DNA of 64,000 bases from Herbidospora sakaeratensis (GTDB taxonomy: Bacteria; Actinomycetota; Actinomycetes; Streptosporangiales; Streptosporangiaceae). Both the position numbers and the translations under genes were made by a program. Where the stretch lies: positions 51,260 through 115,259 of the forward strand of contig NZ_BBXC01000026.1 of the NCBI RefSeq assembly GCF_001570525.1, read 5' to 3'. Below are positions 1-8,375 of this stretch, piece by piece. The number at the start of each line of letters is the position of its first letter. Position 1 is the first letter of the stretch. Below the pieces are notes generated by a model. It did no database searches, was not told where the DNA came from, and worked only from the letters and a program-made list of their open reading frames with translations.

Positions 1-182
1 CTCCCGCTCCCGCTCCCGCTCCCGCTCCCGCTCCCGCTCCCGCTTCGGGCCCGGCTCCTGCTCTCGCTTCGGGCCCGGCTCCCGCTCCCGCTTCGGGCCC
101 GGCTCCTGCTCTCGCTTCGGGCCCGGCTCCTGCTCTCGCTTCGGGCCCGGCTCCTGCTCTCGCTTCGGGCCTGGCTCCCGCT
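1..182. repeat. Tandem repeats: 6-bp units then six 24-bp units
   Basis: Positions 1-42 are seven copies of a CTCCCG hexamer. Six 24-bp units then start at 43, 67, 91, 115, 139 and 163, each opening with CTTCGGGCCCGGCTCC (one base differs in the last) and ending in TGCTCTCG or CGCTCCCG. The units are contiguous, so this is a minisatellite and not a CRISPR array. Both unit lengths are multiples of three, so reading frames stay open through the tract. Confidence 0.9.
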
Positions 183-225
183 TCCGGCTCGTGGCGGGAC
201 ACCGGAGCCGATCGCGACTCGGCAT
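1..225 (-). other. Open frame through the repeat, running off the left edge (possible partial CDS)
   Basis: On the minus strand an ATG at 223-225 follows an in-frame TGA and opens a frame without stops to the left edge (75 codons). Apart from about 17 leading residues it is an octapeptide repeat EPGPKREQ/EPGPKRER. It could be the N-terminus of a charged repeat protein, but the open frame may only reflect repeat periods divisible by three. No convincing ribosome binding site precedes the ATG, so coding status is undecided. Confidence 0.25.
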
Positions 226-328
226 GGGTTCCGCTCACAAGGGGATCGGAACCCACGCGCCTGCCCCGCTCGAATGGCTGGCTCCACGCCTCGATGCCCC
301 CTGATGCGGGGCGACGTTGCGCATTCGG

Positions 329-510
329 CTCTTATGGCCTGAGTCGGGTGAGCTGTGCCCGGAAGGTCGGCCTGCCTGGGGGAGATGGGCAGGTCTGCCT
401 TGACGGTGGGGGCCGTCGGATCAGGCGGTCGGGGTCCGTCTCGTGCGACCACGACTCGGGTTTTCCGTCTTGGCCGGGTTGTCATGGCCCGCGCCGCTCT
501 CCGCGCAGGG
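329..510 (-). pseudogene. Decayed tandem copy of the ssb 3' end and its terminator
   Basis: This tract aligns with 525-710 at a constant offset of 196 bases up to the ssb stop codon: the terminator-like stem at 363-401 matches 559-597, and TCA at 421-423 matches the ssb stop at 617-619. Beyond the stop the match continues with a 2-3 base length difference and substitutions that break the frame. It corresponds to the last 30 or so codons of ssb plus about 90 bases downstream. No start or OB-fold is present, so it is a non-functional partial duplicate. The rest of 1-616 shows no gene I can support. Confidence 0.75.
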
Positions 511-558
511 GTGATGCAATTCGTCTCATAAGGCCCCAGTTGGGTGAGCTGTGCCCGG

Positions 559-597
559 AAGGCCGGCCTGCCCGGGGGAGATGGGCAGGCCGGCCTT
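559..597 (-). terminator. Perfect 15-bp hairpin after ssb
   Basis: AAGGCCGGCCTGCCC at 559-573 pairs perfectly with 583-597 around a 9-base loop, starting 20 bases past the ssb stop. There is no T-tract, which is usual for actinobacterial terminators. A degraded version sits at 363-401 in the duplicated tract. Confidence 0.75.
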
Positions 598-616
598 GAC
601 GGTGGGGACCGTCGGA

Positions 617-1153
617 TCAGGCGGCGGCGGGGACCGTCTCCTCGGGCCACGACTCGGCCTCTTCCGCCTCGGCGTCGTCCTGGCCCGCGCCGCCCTCCAG
701 GACCCGCAGGCCGGGAGTGTTGAGCTCCCAGTCGCGGGTGTCGTCCTCCATCGCACGCAGGTCGTCGTCGGTCATCGCGCCGCGCGAGGCGCCCCGGGCC
801 GGACGCTCGAAGCTGGAGATGCCCCACTTCAGGTCGTGGCCGACGGAGGTGGCCTCCACCTCCACCCAGAAGCGCTGCTCGCCCTCGCGTTCGAACTGCT
901 TCACCCGGAGTTTGCCGACCACCACGACCGGGTGCCCCCGCCGGACCGACTGGGCGACGTGGTCGGCCAGCCCCCGGTAGGACCTGACGGTGTAGAAGGT
1001 CGTCTCGCCGTCGCGCCAGGTCTGCGTCTGGCGGTCGAGGATCCGGCGGTCGACGGCCACCCGCATGGAGGTGGCCCGGGACCCGTCGCCGAACGTGAAT
1101 TGCTTGGGGTCGTCGGTGACGTTGCCGGTCAGCGTCACGTAGATCTCGCTCAT
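617..1153 (-). CDS. ssb: Single-stranded DNA-binding protein
   Basis: Binds single-stranded DNA during replication, repair or recombination. The 178-residue product has an OB-fold over about residues 1-110: it opens MSEIYVTLTGNVTDDPKQF, followed by the VAVDRR, TTFYTVRSYRGLA and VVVVGKLRV strands typical of SSB. The tail is acidic (DDAEAEEAE) but ends EETVPAAA and not the DDDIPF-like tip that recruits partner proteins. It therefore looks like an accessory paralogue of the SsbB type and not the main replicative SSB, which is an inference. The start is set by GGAGG ten bases before the ATG. The upstream region carries two DnaA-box-like sequences and is shared with the divergent VOC gene. Confidence 0.9.
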   Translation of the reverse strand: MSEIYVTLTGNVTDDPKQFTFGDGSRATSMRVAVDRRILDRQTQTWRDGETTFYTVRSYRGLADHVAQSVRRGHPVVVVGKLRVKQFEREGEQRFWVEVEATSVGHDLKWGISSFERPARGASRGAMTDDDLRAMEDDTRDWELNTPGLRVLEGGAGQDDAEAEEAESWPEETVPAAA

Positions 1154-1245
1154 AACTCTCTGTCCTCCGTTTGCCCGGACCCTCGCCGGGCTCGGGCACA
1201 ACAGTGGCCCGATCTCCCCCTCGCTGACCGGCGTGAATTCGCGCC

Positions 1246-1284
1246 TGTGGATAACCCGACCGCCGATGACGGCCCTGTGGACAG
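1246..1284. promoter_or_regulatory. Two DnaA-box-like sites between ssb and the VOC gene
   Basis: TGTGGATAA at 1246-1254 is the exact complement of the classical DnaA box TTATCCACA. TGTGGACAG at 1276-1284 is the complement of CTGTCCACA, one mismatch from TTGTCCACA, the box preferred in GC-rich actinomycetes. They have the same orientation, 30 bases apart, about 95-130 bases upstream of the ssb start. Confidence 0.4.
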
Positions 1285-1407
1285 CCGGGCGGGCATGGAA
1301 AACGCCGGTCACAACCACGGATGTGGCGAGTACGGTGTGGCTGTGGCCGATGATCGCGTGCGGCGGCGGCTCACAGAGGTGGAAGCGCGGACACGAAGGA
1401 GTGAACG

Positions 1408-1767
1408 GTGCCAGGCGCTGTGCTGCGAGGGGTGACCCTCGACTGTGCCGACCCGCGGACGCTGGCGGCCTTCTATGGTGCGCTGACCGGGATGCGCGAA
1501 CTGTTCGGAACGGACGAGTTCGTCGCTCTGACGAGCGACTCCGGCTGTGATCTGGGGTTCCAGAGGGTTGCCGGATACCGAGCACCGCAGTGGCCAGGTC
1601 AGGACGTGCCGCAACAGCTCCACCTGGATTTCCGCGCTGACGACCTCGATGCGATGGAAGAGCTGGCCCTGGAGCTCGGCGCGGCCAAACCGGACCATCA
1701 GCCCGGCGACGGCCGCTGGCGGGTACTCCTGGATCCGGCCGGCCATCCCTTCTGCCTGACCTCCTGA
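1408..1767 (+). CDS. VOC-family (glyoxalase/bleomycin-resistance-like) protein
   Basis: A 119-residue protein with a vicinal-oxygen-chelate fold. The first beta-alpha-beta-beta-beta module opens RGVTLDCADPRTLAAFYGAL, and the second carries LHLDFRADDLDAMEELALELGA followed by RVLLDPAGHPFCL. Many actinobacterial proteins of this single-domain type are annotated as glyoxalase-like or bleomycin-resistance-like, but the substrate cannot be read from sequence. The GTG start at 1408 is preferred because GAAGGA lies seven bases upstream. It is monocistronic and divergent from ssb. Confidence 0.85.
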   Translation: MPGAVLRGVTLDCADPRTLAAFYGALTGMRELFGTDEFVALTSDSGCDLGFQRVAGYRAPQWPGQDVPQQLHLDFRADDLDAMEELALELGAAKPDHQPGDGRWRVLLDPAGHPFCLTS

Positions 1768-1815
1768 GGCGGACGACGAAGGCTCTGGCTGAGTCGTCGC
1801 TCACACGGCGGGAGC

Positions 1816-1910
1816 GACAGGTCTGCGCGCGAGGCCGGCTGGCACGACAGGTCCGCGCACGACGCCGGCTGGCACGACAGGTCTGCGCACGATGCCAGGG
1901 GCACGACAGG
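1816..1910. repeat. Three-copy 30-bp tandem direct repeat
   Basis: Units begin GACAGGTCTGCGCACGA (with small variations) at 1816, 1846 and 1876, with a partial fourth at 1905. Each full unit ends GGCTGGCAC or a close variant. Period is 30, 30 and 29 bases. The copies are contiguous, so there are no spacers. Confidence 0.85.
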
Positions 1911-1989
1911 TTCGCCTACGCTCCCGATCCCGGCGACCGAGGCCCCCTCCGAAGTCATCAAACCCTGCAAACCCCCCGAGCACACCAAA

Positions 1990-2057
1990 AACCAGACCTG
2001 GCACGTCAAGGCCAGATCTGGTTGGTGATCGTCAGGCCCCCGAAAAAGTTGGGGGCC
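1990..2057. terminator. Pair of adjacent hairpins in the VOC-GGDEF gap
   Basis: AACCAGACCTGGC (1990-2002) pairs with 2011-2023 with one mismatch around an 8-base loop. Eleven bases on, GGCCCCC (2035-2041) pairs with GGGGGCC (2051-2057) around an A-rich loop. The pair lies 220 bases beyond the VOC stop and could terminate its transcript or act bidirectionally. Confidence 0.45.
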
Positions 2058-2197
2058 CTGGTCTGCCGTCCCGGCTGGGGAGAGCCGGAGGCGGCGATCG
2101 GGTGTGGGAGACGGTCGCTGGTGCGCGATGGAGGGGGCATCGGCCGTGCGCGGCCGGTATCCCACGCGCTGTTTCACCAGCGCAGGGAGGACGGCCG

Positions 2198-2299
2198 ATG
2201 GCGACTAAACGTGTCGCTGCGAGAGCACCAGACTGGTCAGGTCCAGACAACGCCCCGAGCCATGGCTGCTCCTTTCCGCGCGCGGCCCGCTCCGGGTGA
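2198..2299 (+). CDS. Possible 33-residue small ORF
   Basis: An ATG at 2198 is preceded by GGGAGG eight bases upstream, a good ribosome binding site, and opens a 33-residue basic peptide starting MATKRVAARAPDW and ending RAARSG. I recognise no family, and codon use is not informative at this length. The ribosome binding site is the only real support. It might instead be a leader upstream of the diguanylate cyclase, which starts 150 bases downstream. Confidence 0.2.
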   Translation: MATKRVAARAPDWSGPDNAPSHGCSFPRAARSG

Positions 2300-2448
2300 G
2301 CGGTCAACCTCCTTGCCGGGCCACCGGATTGTGATGGCCACCTTGCCCAAGGTAGCGGTTCCCGTCGCGCGTCGCACACTCCGCAACTATTGTGTTACAC
2401 ATCGTGAGACGCTGCGTTCAGCGGATGAGAAGGCGTTTGGGGGAGCGG

Positions 2449-3741
2449 ATGACAGCGCCAAGTCAGACCTCGGCCAAACCAATCGGGGGGCCTCCGTCGC
2501 GGGCGGGCCGCTGGCCTTTGATGGCACAGCGACGCCCGTTGGTCGGCTATCTCTTTCTGATCGTCACCATCGATCTCGTCGCGATCGCCGGGTTGTCGCT
2601 GGTGACCGTCCCGTCGGTCGGCGATCTGCTGGTGTTCTGCTCGCTGATGGCCTGTGGCGCCGTGTGCATCGAGGCGACCCGGCGGCTCGGCATGCCCGCC
2701 GGTGTGTCGCGCGACCTGCTGTCGGCCTGGTGGTTGCCGGTGGCGCTGCTGCTGCCGCCGGTCTACGCGCTGCTGGCGCCGATTCCGTTGCAGATCCTTC
2801 TGCAGCTCCGGGTGCGCGCGACCGTCGTCTATCGGCGGGTGGTCACGTCGGCGGCCATCGGGCTGGCGGCGGGGGCGGCCTCGCTGGTGTTCCACTCGCA
2901 GGTCGACGACCCCTCCCGGCTGACCGAGGGGGTGGGCTGGCCGATCGTGCTGGCCGTGGGCTGCGCGGCGCTGTTCACGATCCTCAACACCGCGCTGATC
3001 GCGGTCGCCGCGCACACCGCCGATCCCGACGTGCGCTGGCGCGACGTGTTGTGGGATCGCGAGAGCCTGCTGCTCGACGTCGTCGAGTTGTGTCTCGGGC
3101 TGATCGTCGCGATCATGTGCGGGCTCAACCTGCTGCTCCTGGTGCTGGCGCTGCCGCCGGTGATGCTGCTCCAGCGCAGCCTGATGCACGCCCAGTTGCA
3201 GGCCGCCGCCCGCACCGACCCGAAGACCGGCCTGCTCAACGCCGCCGCCTGGCAGCGCGAGGCCGACACCGAGATCGTCCGGGCCCATCGCACGGGCGAG
3301 ATGCTCGCGCTGCTGATCGTCGACATCGATCACTTCAAGCGGGTGAACGACACCTACGGCCACCTCGTCGGCGACCAGGTGCTCATCGGGGTGGCCGCCA
3401 CGCTGCGCAGCCAGCTGCGCGACTACGACGTGGTCGGGCGGTTCGGCGGCGAGGAGTTCGTGGTGCTGCTGCCGCGGGCCGACCTGGCCGAGGCGCGGCG
3501 GGTGGCCGAGCGGCTGCGCAGCCGGGTCGGGCGCATGGCGGTACCCGCCGACGACGCCATGATCACGGTCACGATCTCGCTCGGGGTCGCGATAATGAAC
3601 GTCCACGGGCATGATCTCATCGAGCTGCTGGCCGCCGCTGACCTGGCGCTTTACCGGGCCAAGGAGCTCGGGCGCGATCGGGTCTGCCTGCCGGCGCAGC
3701 AGATGCCGCCGCCCGGCGGCAAGCCAGCAACCGCGTGCTGA
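2449..3741 (+). CDS. Membrane-bound diguanylate cyclase (GGDEF)
   Basis: Makes cyclic di-GMP from two GTP. The 430-residue protein has an N-terminal membrane domain of about six hydrophobic segments (residues 31-240) and a C-terminal GGDEF domain (about 255-420). The catalytic signature is GGEEF at 333-337, with the DIDHFKRVNDTYGH motif before it. RDYD at 324-327 is a canonical RxxD inhibitory site five residues upstream, so product feedback is expected. There is no EAL domain. The start at 2449 has GGGGGAG just upstream; an in-frame GTG at 2392 would add 19 residues. It lies 21 bases before ettA and may share its transcript. Confidence 0.9.
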   Translation: MTAPSQTSAKPIGGPPSRAGRWPLMAQRRPLVGYLFLIVTIDLVAIAGLSLVTVPSVGDLLVFCSLMACGAVCIEATRRLGMPAGVSRDLLSAWWLPVALLLPPVYALLAPIPLQILLQLRVRATVVYRRVVTSAAIGLAAGAASLVFHSQVDDPSRLTEGVGWPIVLAVGCAALFTILNTALIAVAAHTADPDVRWRDVLWDRESLLLDVVELCLGLIVAIMCGLNLLLLVLALPPVMLLQRSLMHAQLQAAARTDPKTGLLNAAAWQREADTEIVRAHRTGEMLALLIVDIDHFKRVNDTYGHLVGDQVLIGVAATLRSQLRDYDVVGRFGGEEFVVLLPRADLAEARRVAERLRSRVGRMAVPADDAMITVTISLGVAIMNVHGHDLIELLAAADLALYRAKELGRDRVCLPAQQMPPPGGKPATAC

Positions 3742-3762
3742 GTTGCCACTAAGCTTGACTGC

Positions 3763-5427
<1,665 letters not shown>

Positions 5428-5444
5428 GGTCCTCCCCGAACAGA

Positions 5445-5481
5445 AGAGAAGCCACCTGCGCCCGCCGCAGGTGGCTTCTCT
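5445..5481 (+). terminator. Terminator of ettA
   Basis: AGAGAAGCCACCTGCG (5445-5460) pairs perfectly with 5466-5481 around a 5-base loop, 17 bases past the ettA stop, and ends in TTCTCT. Confidence 0.85.
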
Positions 5482-5572
5482 CGTCAAAGGCTCGAAACCG
5501 TCGACTGCTCGGAAACATCAAAGGGACGCGGGCCGGCAAAAGGCCGGGAATCCGTCAGGGCCAGGAAACGCA

Positions 5573-5613
5573 CCGTGCCGGCGCCCCCCCTGAGATGCGG
5601 GGCGCCGGCACGG
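5573..5613 (-). terminator. Terminator of the DUF1996 gene
   Basis: CCGTGCCGGCGCCCC (5573-5587) pairs perfectly with 5599-5613 around an 11-base loop, 18 bases beyond the stop of the minus-strand gene at 5631. It separates the two convergent genes together with the ettA terminator. Confidence 0.8.
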
Positions 5614-5630
5614 CGTTCAGCGGGGGAGCG

Positions 5631-7109
5631 TTACTTCTTCCAGCCCGGCGTGACGCCGCACTTGGCCTTCTGGTTGATGCAGACCTTCACGAGGGCGCTC
5701 AGGGTGTCCTGCGTCCAGGCGTTCATGAAGTCGCCGTGGATCGAGGACGCCATGCCCGACGACAGCGCGAGGCCGTCGCCGCCGAGCGAGTCGTAGCCGA
5801 GCATCATCGAGATGTTCGGGACGGCGACCGGGTAGTCGCCGGTGCAGGTGCCGTTCTTGGCGGGGCCCATGTGGGACTTGTGGTCGGGCGAGTCGATGTG
5901 CTTGCCGTCCCAGCAGTCCTGGAAGGTGAGCTGGTAGATCAGGTTGCCGCCGGGGGCGCAGACGGGCCAGTTGCCGTCGGCGCTACGGCCGGTCTCGGCG
6001 CTGCCGGCGCACCAGAACTGGCCGGACGCGCCCTTGGGCGTGGCGACCTGACGCTTGGCGTCGCCCTGGACGACCCGCAGGCCCGGCGGGAACGGCTTGA
6101 CCTCGGACGGGTCCTTGAGGCGCGAGCCGTAGTAGGCGCGGAAGTTCTTCATCGGGACCGGCTTGCCGTTCTTCAGCAGGGTCGGTGCCCAGTAGGCGCT
6201 GTTGTCGCCGGGAGCGTCACAGGTCGTGGTGCTCTTGAGCAGGTCCTCGGTGGTGGTCTTCGCGGAGACCTTCGGGCCGAAGAAGGTGTGCAGGTGGGAG
6301 GCGCCGACCAGGCCGGGCAGGACGATCGGGTCGTCCGCGGCCTCGTTGGCCACCGTGCAGTTGGTGTGGAACTCGGGCACGCGCACGATGTTCGCGGGCA
6401 CCGTCTCGAACGGGATCTTGTTGTACGCGTCCAGCGTCTTCTTCCACGCCGCCTGGTCCACGGGCACCCAGCCGGTGGCGGGCGGGGTGGGGGTCGTCGT
6501 CGGGTTGCTGGTGGGCGTGGAGGTCGGCTTGGTCGGGGTGGGGGTCGGGGTCGGGTTCGTCGGGTTGCCGGTGCCCCCGCCGGTGCCGAAGACCTGGAAC
6601 TCCCACAGGGAGACGCCGTACTGGCTGGAGCGCTTGGTGGCGTACAGGCGGACGAAACGGCCGGTGGTCGACAGGTCGATCGTCTGCACACCGCCCTTGT
6701 TGGCAGTGGTGTTGTACACCGTCTTCCAGGGGCCGGCGCTGGTGGCGGCGGTCTGGATCTGGAAGGCCGTGGCGTAGGCGCGCTCCCAGTTGATGACGAT
6801 CTTGTCGATGGCGGTGGACTTGCCGAGGTCGACGGCGAGCCACTGCGGGTCGCTGAACTTGCTGGACCAGCGGGTGCCGGTCTTCCCGTCGAAAGCGGCC
6901 GCGGGCGACAGGTCACCGCGCTCCGACGACGAGGCGATGGCGGTACGGCCCTGAGACAGGGGCGCTTCGGCTGCGATGGCCGGGGAGGTGACGCTCACCA
7001 CGGAGGTGCCCAGGAGGCCGGCGGCAACGGCGGCCAGCGCCAGGCGGCGGACCTGACGTGCGCCGGACAGACGTCCGGCCCGGATGCCGCGCGAGGCGGG
7101 TGTGCTCAT
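5631..7109 (-). CDS. Secreted discoidin (F5/8 type C)-DUF1996 protein
   Basis: A predicted extracellular protein of 492 residues. It begins with a twin-arginine-like or Sec signal (basic N-terminus, RRLALAAVAAGLLG core, cleavage near AIAAEA). An F5/8 type C (discoidin/CBM32-like) carbohydrate-binding domain follows at about 55-185, with FDGKTGTRWSS and WLAVDLG motifs. A Pro-Thr linker spans about 190-225, and a DUF1996 domain runs to the end, with HTNC, SHLHTFFG, PNISMMLGYDS and the HIDSPDHKSHM stretch. DUF1996 is found with sugar-binding modules in bacteria and fungi, and its activity is unknown. The start is the ATG with AAGGA 12 bases upstream. It is divergent from the HAD gene. Confidence 0.85.
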   Translation of the reverse strand: MSTPASRGIRAGRLSGARQVRRLALAAVAAGLLGTSVVSVTSPAIAAEAPLSQGRTAIASSSERGDLSPAAAFDGKTGTRWSSKFSDPQWLAVDLGKSTAIDKIVINWERAYATAFQIQTAATSAGPWKTVYNTTANKGGVQTIDLSTTGRFVRLYATKRSSQYGVSLWEFQVFGTGGGTGNPTNPTPTPTPTKPTSTPTSNPTTTPTPPATGWVPVDQAAWKKTLDAYNKIPFETVPANIVRVPEFHTNCTVANEAADDPIVLPGLVGASHLHTFFGPKVSAKTTTEDLLKSTTTCDAPGDNSAYWAPTLLKNGKPVPMKNFRAYYGSRLKDPSEVKPFPPGLRVVQGDAKRQVATPKGASGQFWCAGSAETGRSADGNWPVCAPGGNLIYQLTFQDCWDGKHIDSPDHKSHMGPAKNGTCTGDYPVAVPNISMMLGYDSLGGDGLALSSGMASSIHGDFMNAWTQDTLSALVKVCINQKAKCGVTPGWKK

Positions 7110-7179
7110 GGTGGTTGGAGTCCTTGTCCTGTTGAGGAGACGTGGAGGGGGGCGCTCACTACGCGCCGCCACACAGGAG

Positions 7180-7196
7180 ACCCGCAGGTCGCGGGT
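7180..7196. other. Small hairpin in the divergent DUF1996/HAD promoter region
   Basis: ACCCGC (7180-7185) pairs with GCGGGT (7191-7196) around AGGTC. A run of seven T at 7230-7236 lies just before the HAD start, unusual in this GC-rich sequence. Function unknown. Confidence 0.3.
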
Positions 7197-7240
7197 GGAT
7201 AACGAAAACTTCGGACAAGTCGGAGATGTTTTTTTAGGGA

Positions 7241-7951
7241 ATGACTCGGCGGGTGAGAGTGGTCACCTTCGACGGCGACGAGACGCTGTGGGATTTCCAG
7301 GGAGCGATGCGGCGGGCCCTCGCCCTGGCGGCCGGGATGTTCGGCCCGCCGGTGACGGCGGAGTGGTTGCGGCGGGTCCGCGACGACGTGGCGGCGCGGC
7401 CAGAGTTCGCGGGCGCGCCGATGGAGGACATCCGCCGGGCGGCTTTCGCCGAGTCGGCCCGGCTGACCGGCGCGGCCGACGGGTTCGCCGATCGGGTGCA
7501 CGCCGAGTACATGCGCGCCCGGCATGCCGGTGTCACGCTTTATCCGGACACGCTGCCCTGCCTGCGGGAGCTACGGGCCGGGGGCCACCGGCTGGCGTTG
7601 ATCACCAATGGCAACTCCCGCCCTGACCTGGTCGGGGTGGCCGATTTCATGTCCTGTACGGTCGTCGCCGCCGAATGCGGCCATCGCAAGCCCGACCCGG
7701 AGATCTACCGCTACGCCGCTGCCAAATTGGCGGTGGCTCCGGAAGAGTGCCTCCACGTGGGCGACCATCCGGTGGAAGACGTGGCCGCGTCGGCGGAGGC
7801 GGGCATGCGCGCCGTCTGGCTCAACCGCTCAGAGAGCCGGGAGAGGCCCCAGCGGGCCTGGCGGACGATCACCAGCCTCGCCGACCTCCCCGCGCTCTGC
7901 CGTCAACCTGGGGGCAGGGCGAACGGGTCTTCGGGCAGGAAGCAGCCGTAG
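7241..7951 (+). CDS. HAD-superfamily hydrolase
   Basis: A cytosolic phosphatase-like enzyme of 236 residues. Motif I is FDGDETLWD, so the Asp nucleophile and the second Asp are present. Motif II is LITNG, motif III the Lys in HRKPDPEIY, and motif IV GDHPVEDV with an acidic pair. The alpha-helical cap lies between motifs I and II (subfamily IA). The substrate is not predictable. The start is uncertain: AGGGA touches the ATG at 7241, and GTG at 7253 is an alternative. Its 3' end overlaps the convergent gene at 7903 by 49 bases. Confidence 0.8.
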   Translation: MTRRVRVVTFDGDETLWDFQGAMRRALALAAGMFGPPVTAEWLRRVRDDVAARPEFAGAPMEDIRRAAFAESARLTGAADGFADRVHAEYMRARHAGVTLYPDTLPCLRELRAGGHRLALITNGNSRPDLVGVADFMSCTVVAAECGHRKPDPEIYRYAAAKLAVAPEECLHVGDHPVEDVAASAEAGMRAVWLNRSESRERPQRAWRTITSLADLPALCRQPGGRANGSSGRKQP

Positions 7952-8277
7952 TCCTGCAGGGCCATCGGATCGTCCACCACGATTTGCTGGAGCTCCCCCG
8001 CCGGAGACAGGCCGTCGGGCCGATCGAGCACCCGGTGGCCCGGGAGCGGGCCGCCGTAGCCGACCAGCTGGTCGGGCGCGTCGGACGCCAGCGGCCCGAA
8101 CCGATCAAGGAGCACGCCGACCGCGTCGTACACGTCGGTGATCTCTGCCTCGTCGGCGTCGGGGTGGAGATCGCGGTAGGCGGCCCGTGCGGCCGCCAGG
8201 AAACGTGCCGGGTCGACGACCACGACGTCCCGGCGGGTCCGCACGCTGATGATCATGCCCTCTCGCAACGGCGTCAC
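7903..8277 (-). CDS. Conserved hypothetical protein (124 residues)
   Basis: I do not recognise a named family. The protein is acidic with a patterned helical region, AAARAAYRDLHPDADEAEITDVYDAVGVLLDRFG written here only by its ends (AAARAAYRDL to VLLDRFG), then a Gly/Pro-rich C-terminal half ending FLPEDPFALPPG. Frame and codon use look real, and the frame continues across the overlap with the convergent HAD gene. GTG at 8277 is the longest start; ATG at 8256 within the sequence MIISVRTRRD is an alternative. It lies upstream of the GH13 gene on the same strand with a 100-base T-rich gap, so co-transcription is uncertain. Confidence 0.6.
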   Translation of the reverse strand: MTPLREGMIISVRTRRDVVVVDPARFLAAARAAYRDLHPDADEAEITDVYDAVGVLLDRFGPLASDAPDQLVGYGGPLPGHRVLDRPDGLSPAGELQQIVVDDPMALQDYGCFLPEDPFALPPG

Positions 8278-8375
8278 CGCCCCAGTGTCCCAGGTGAGGT
8301 TTTTTCCTCCCGGGTGGAAGACGGCGGGAGAAGAGAACGGGTGGAATTCTTTCCCTCTCGGAACACCCTCTGGTG

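Larger units (their letters stand above)
1768..2448. other. Non-coding gap with tandem repeats and hairpins
   Basis: About 680 bases separate the VOC gene from the diguanylate cyclase. It contains the 30-bp tandem repeat (1816-1910), two adjacent hairpins (1990-2023 and 2035-2057), and a small inverted repeat around 2167-2182 (CGCTG/CAGCG). Frames crossing it show no recognisable protein. One 33-codon frame is listed separately. I recognised no riboswitch. Confidence 0.6.

Noticed and set aside
1-182. CRISPR array
   Set aside because: The repeat units are contiguous with no unique spacers, and no cas genes are present.
1698-2177. 159-codon minus-strand frame across the VOC 3' end and the 30-bp repeat
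   Set aside because: Its content is the translated repeat and antisense of the VOC gene; no ribosome binding site or domain.
5480-5530. LexA/SOS-box-like TCGAAA and TTCGAAC sequences
   Set aside because: Isolated half-sites, also found inside coding regions such as ettA; no full actinobacterial SOS box with proper spacing was seen.
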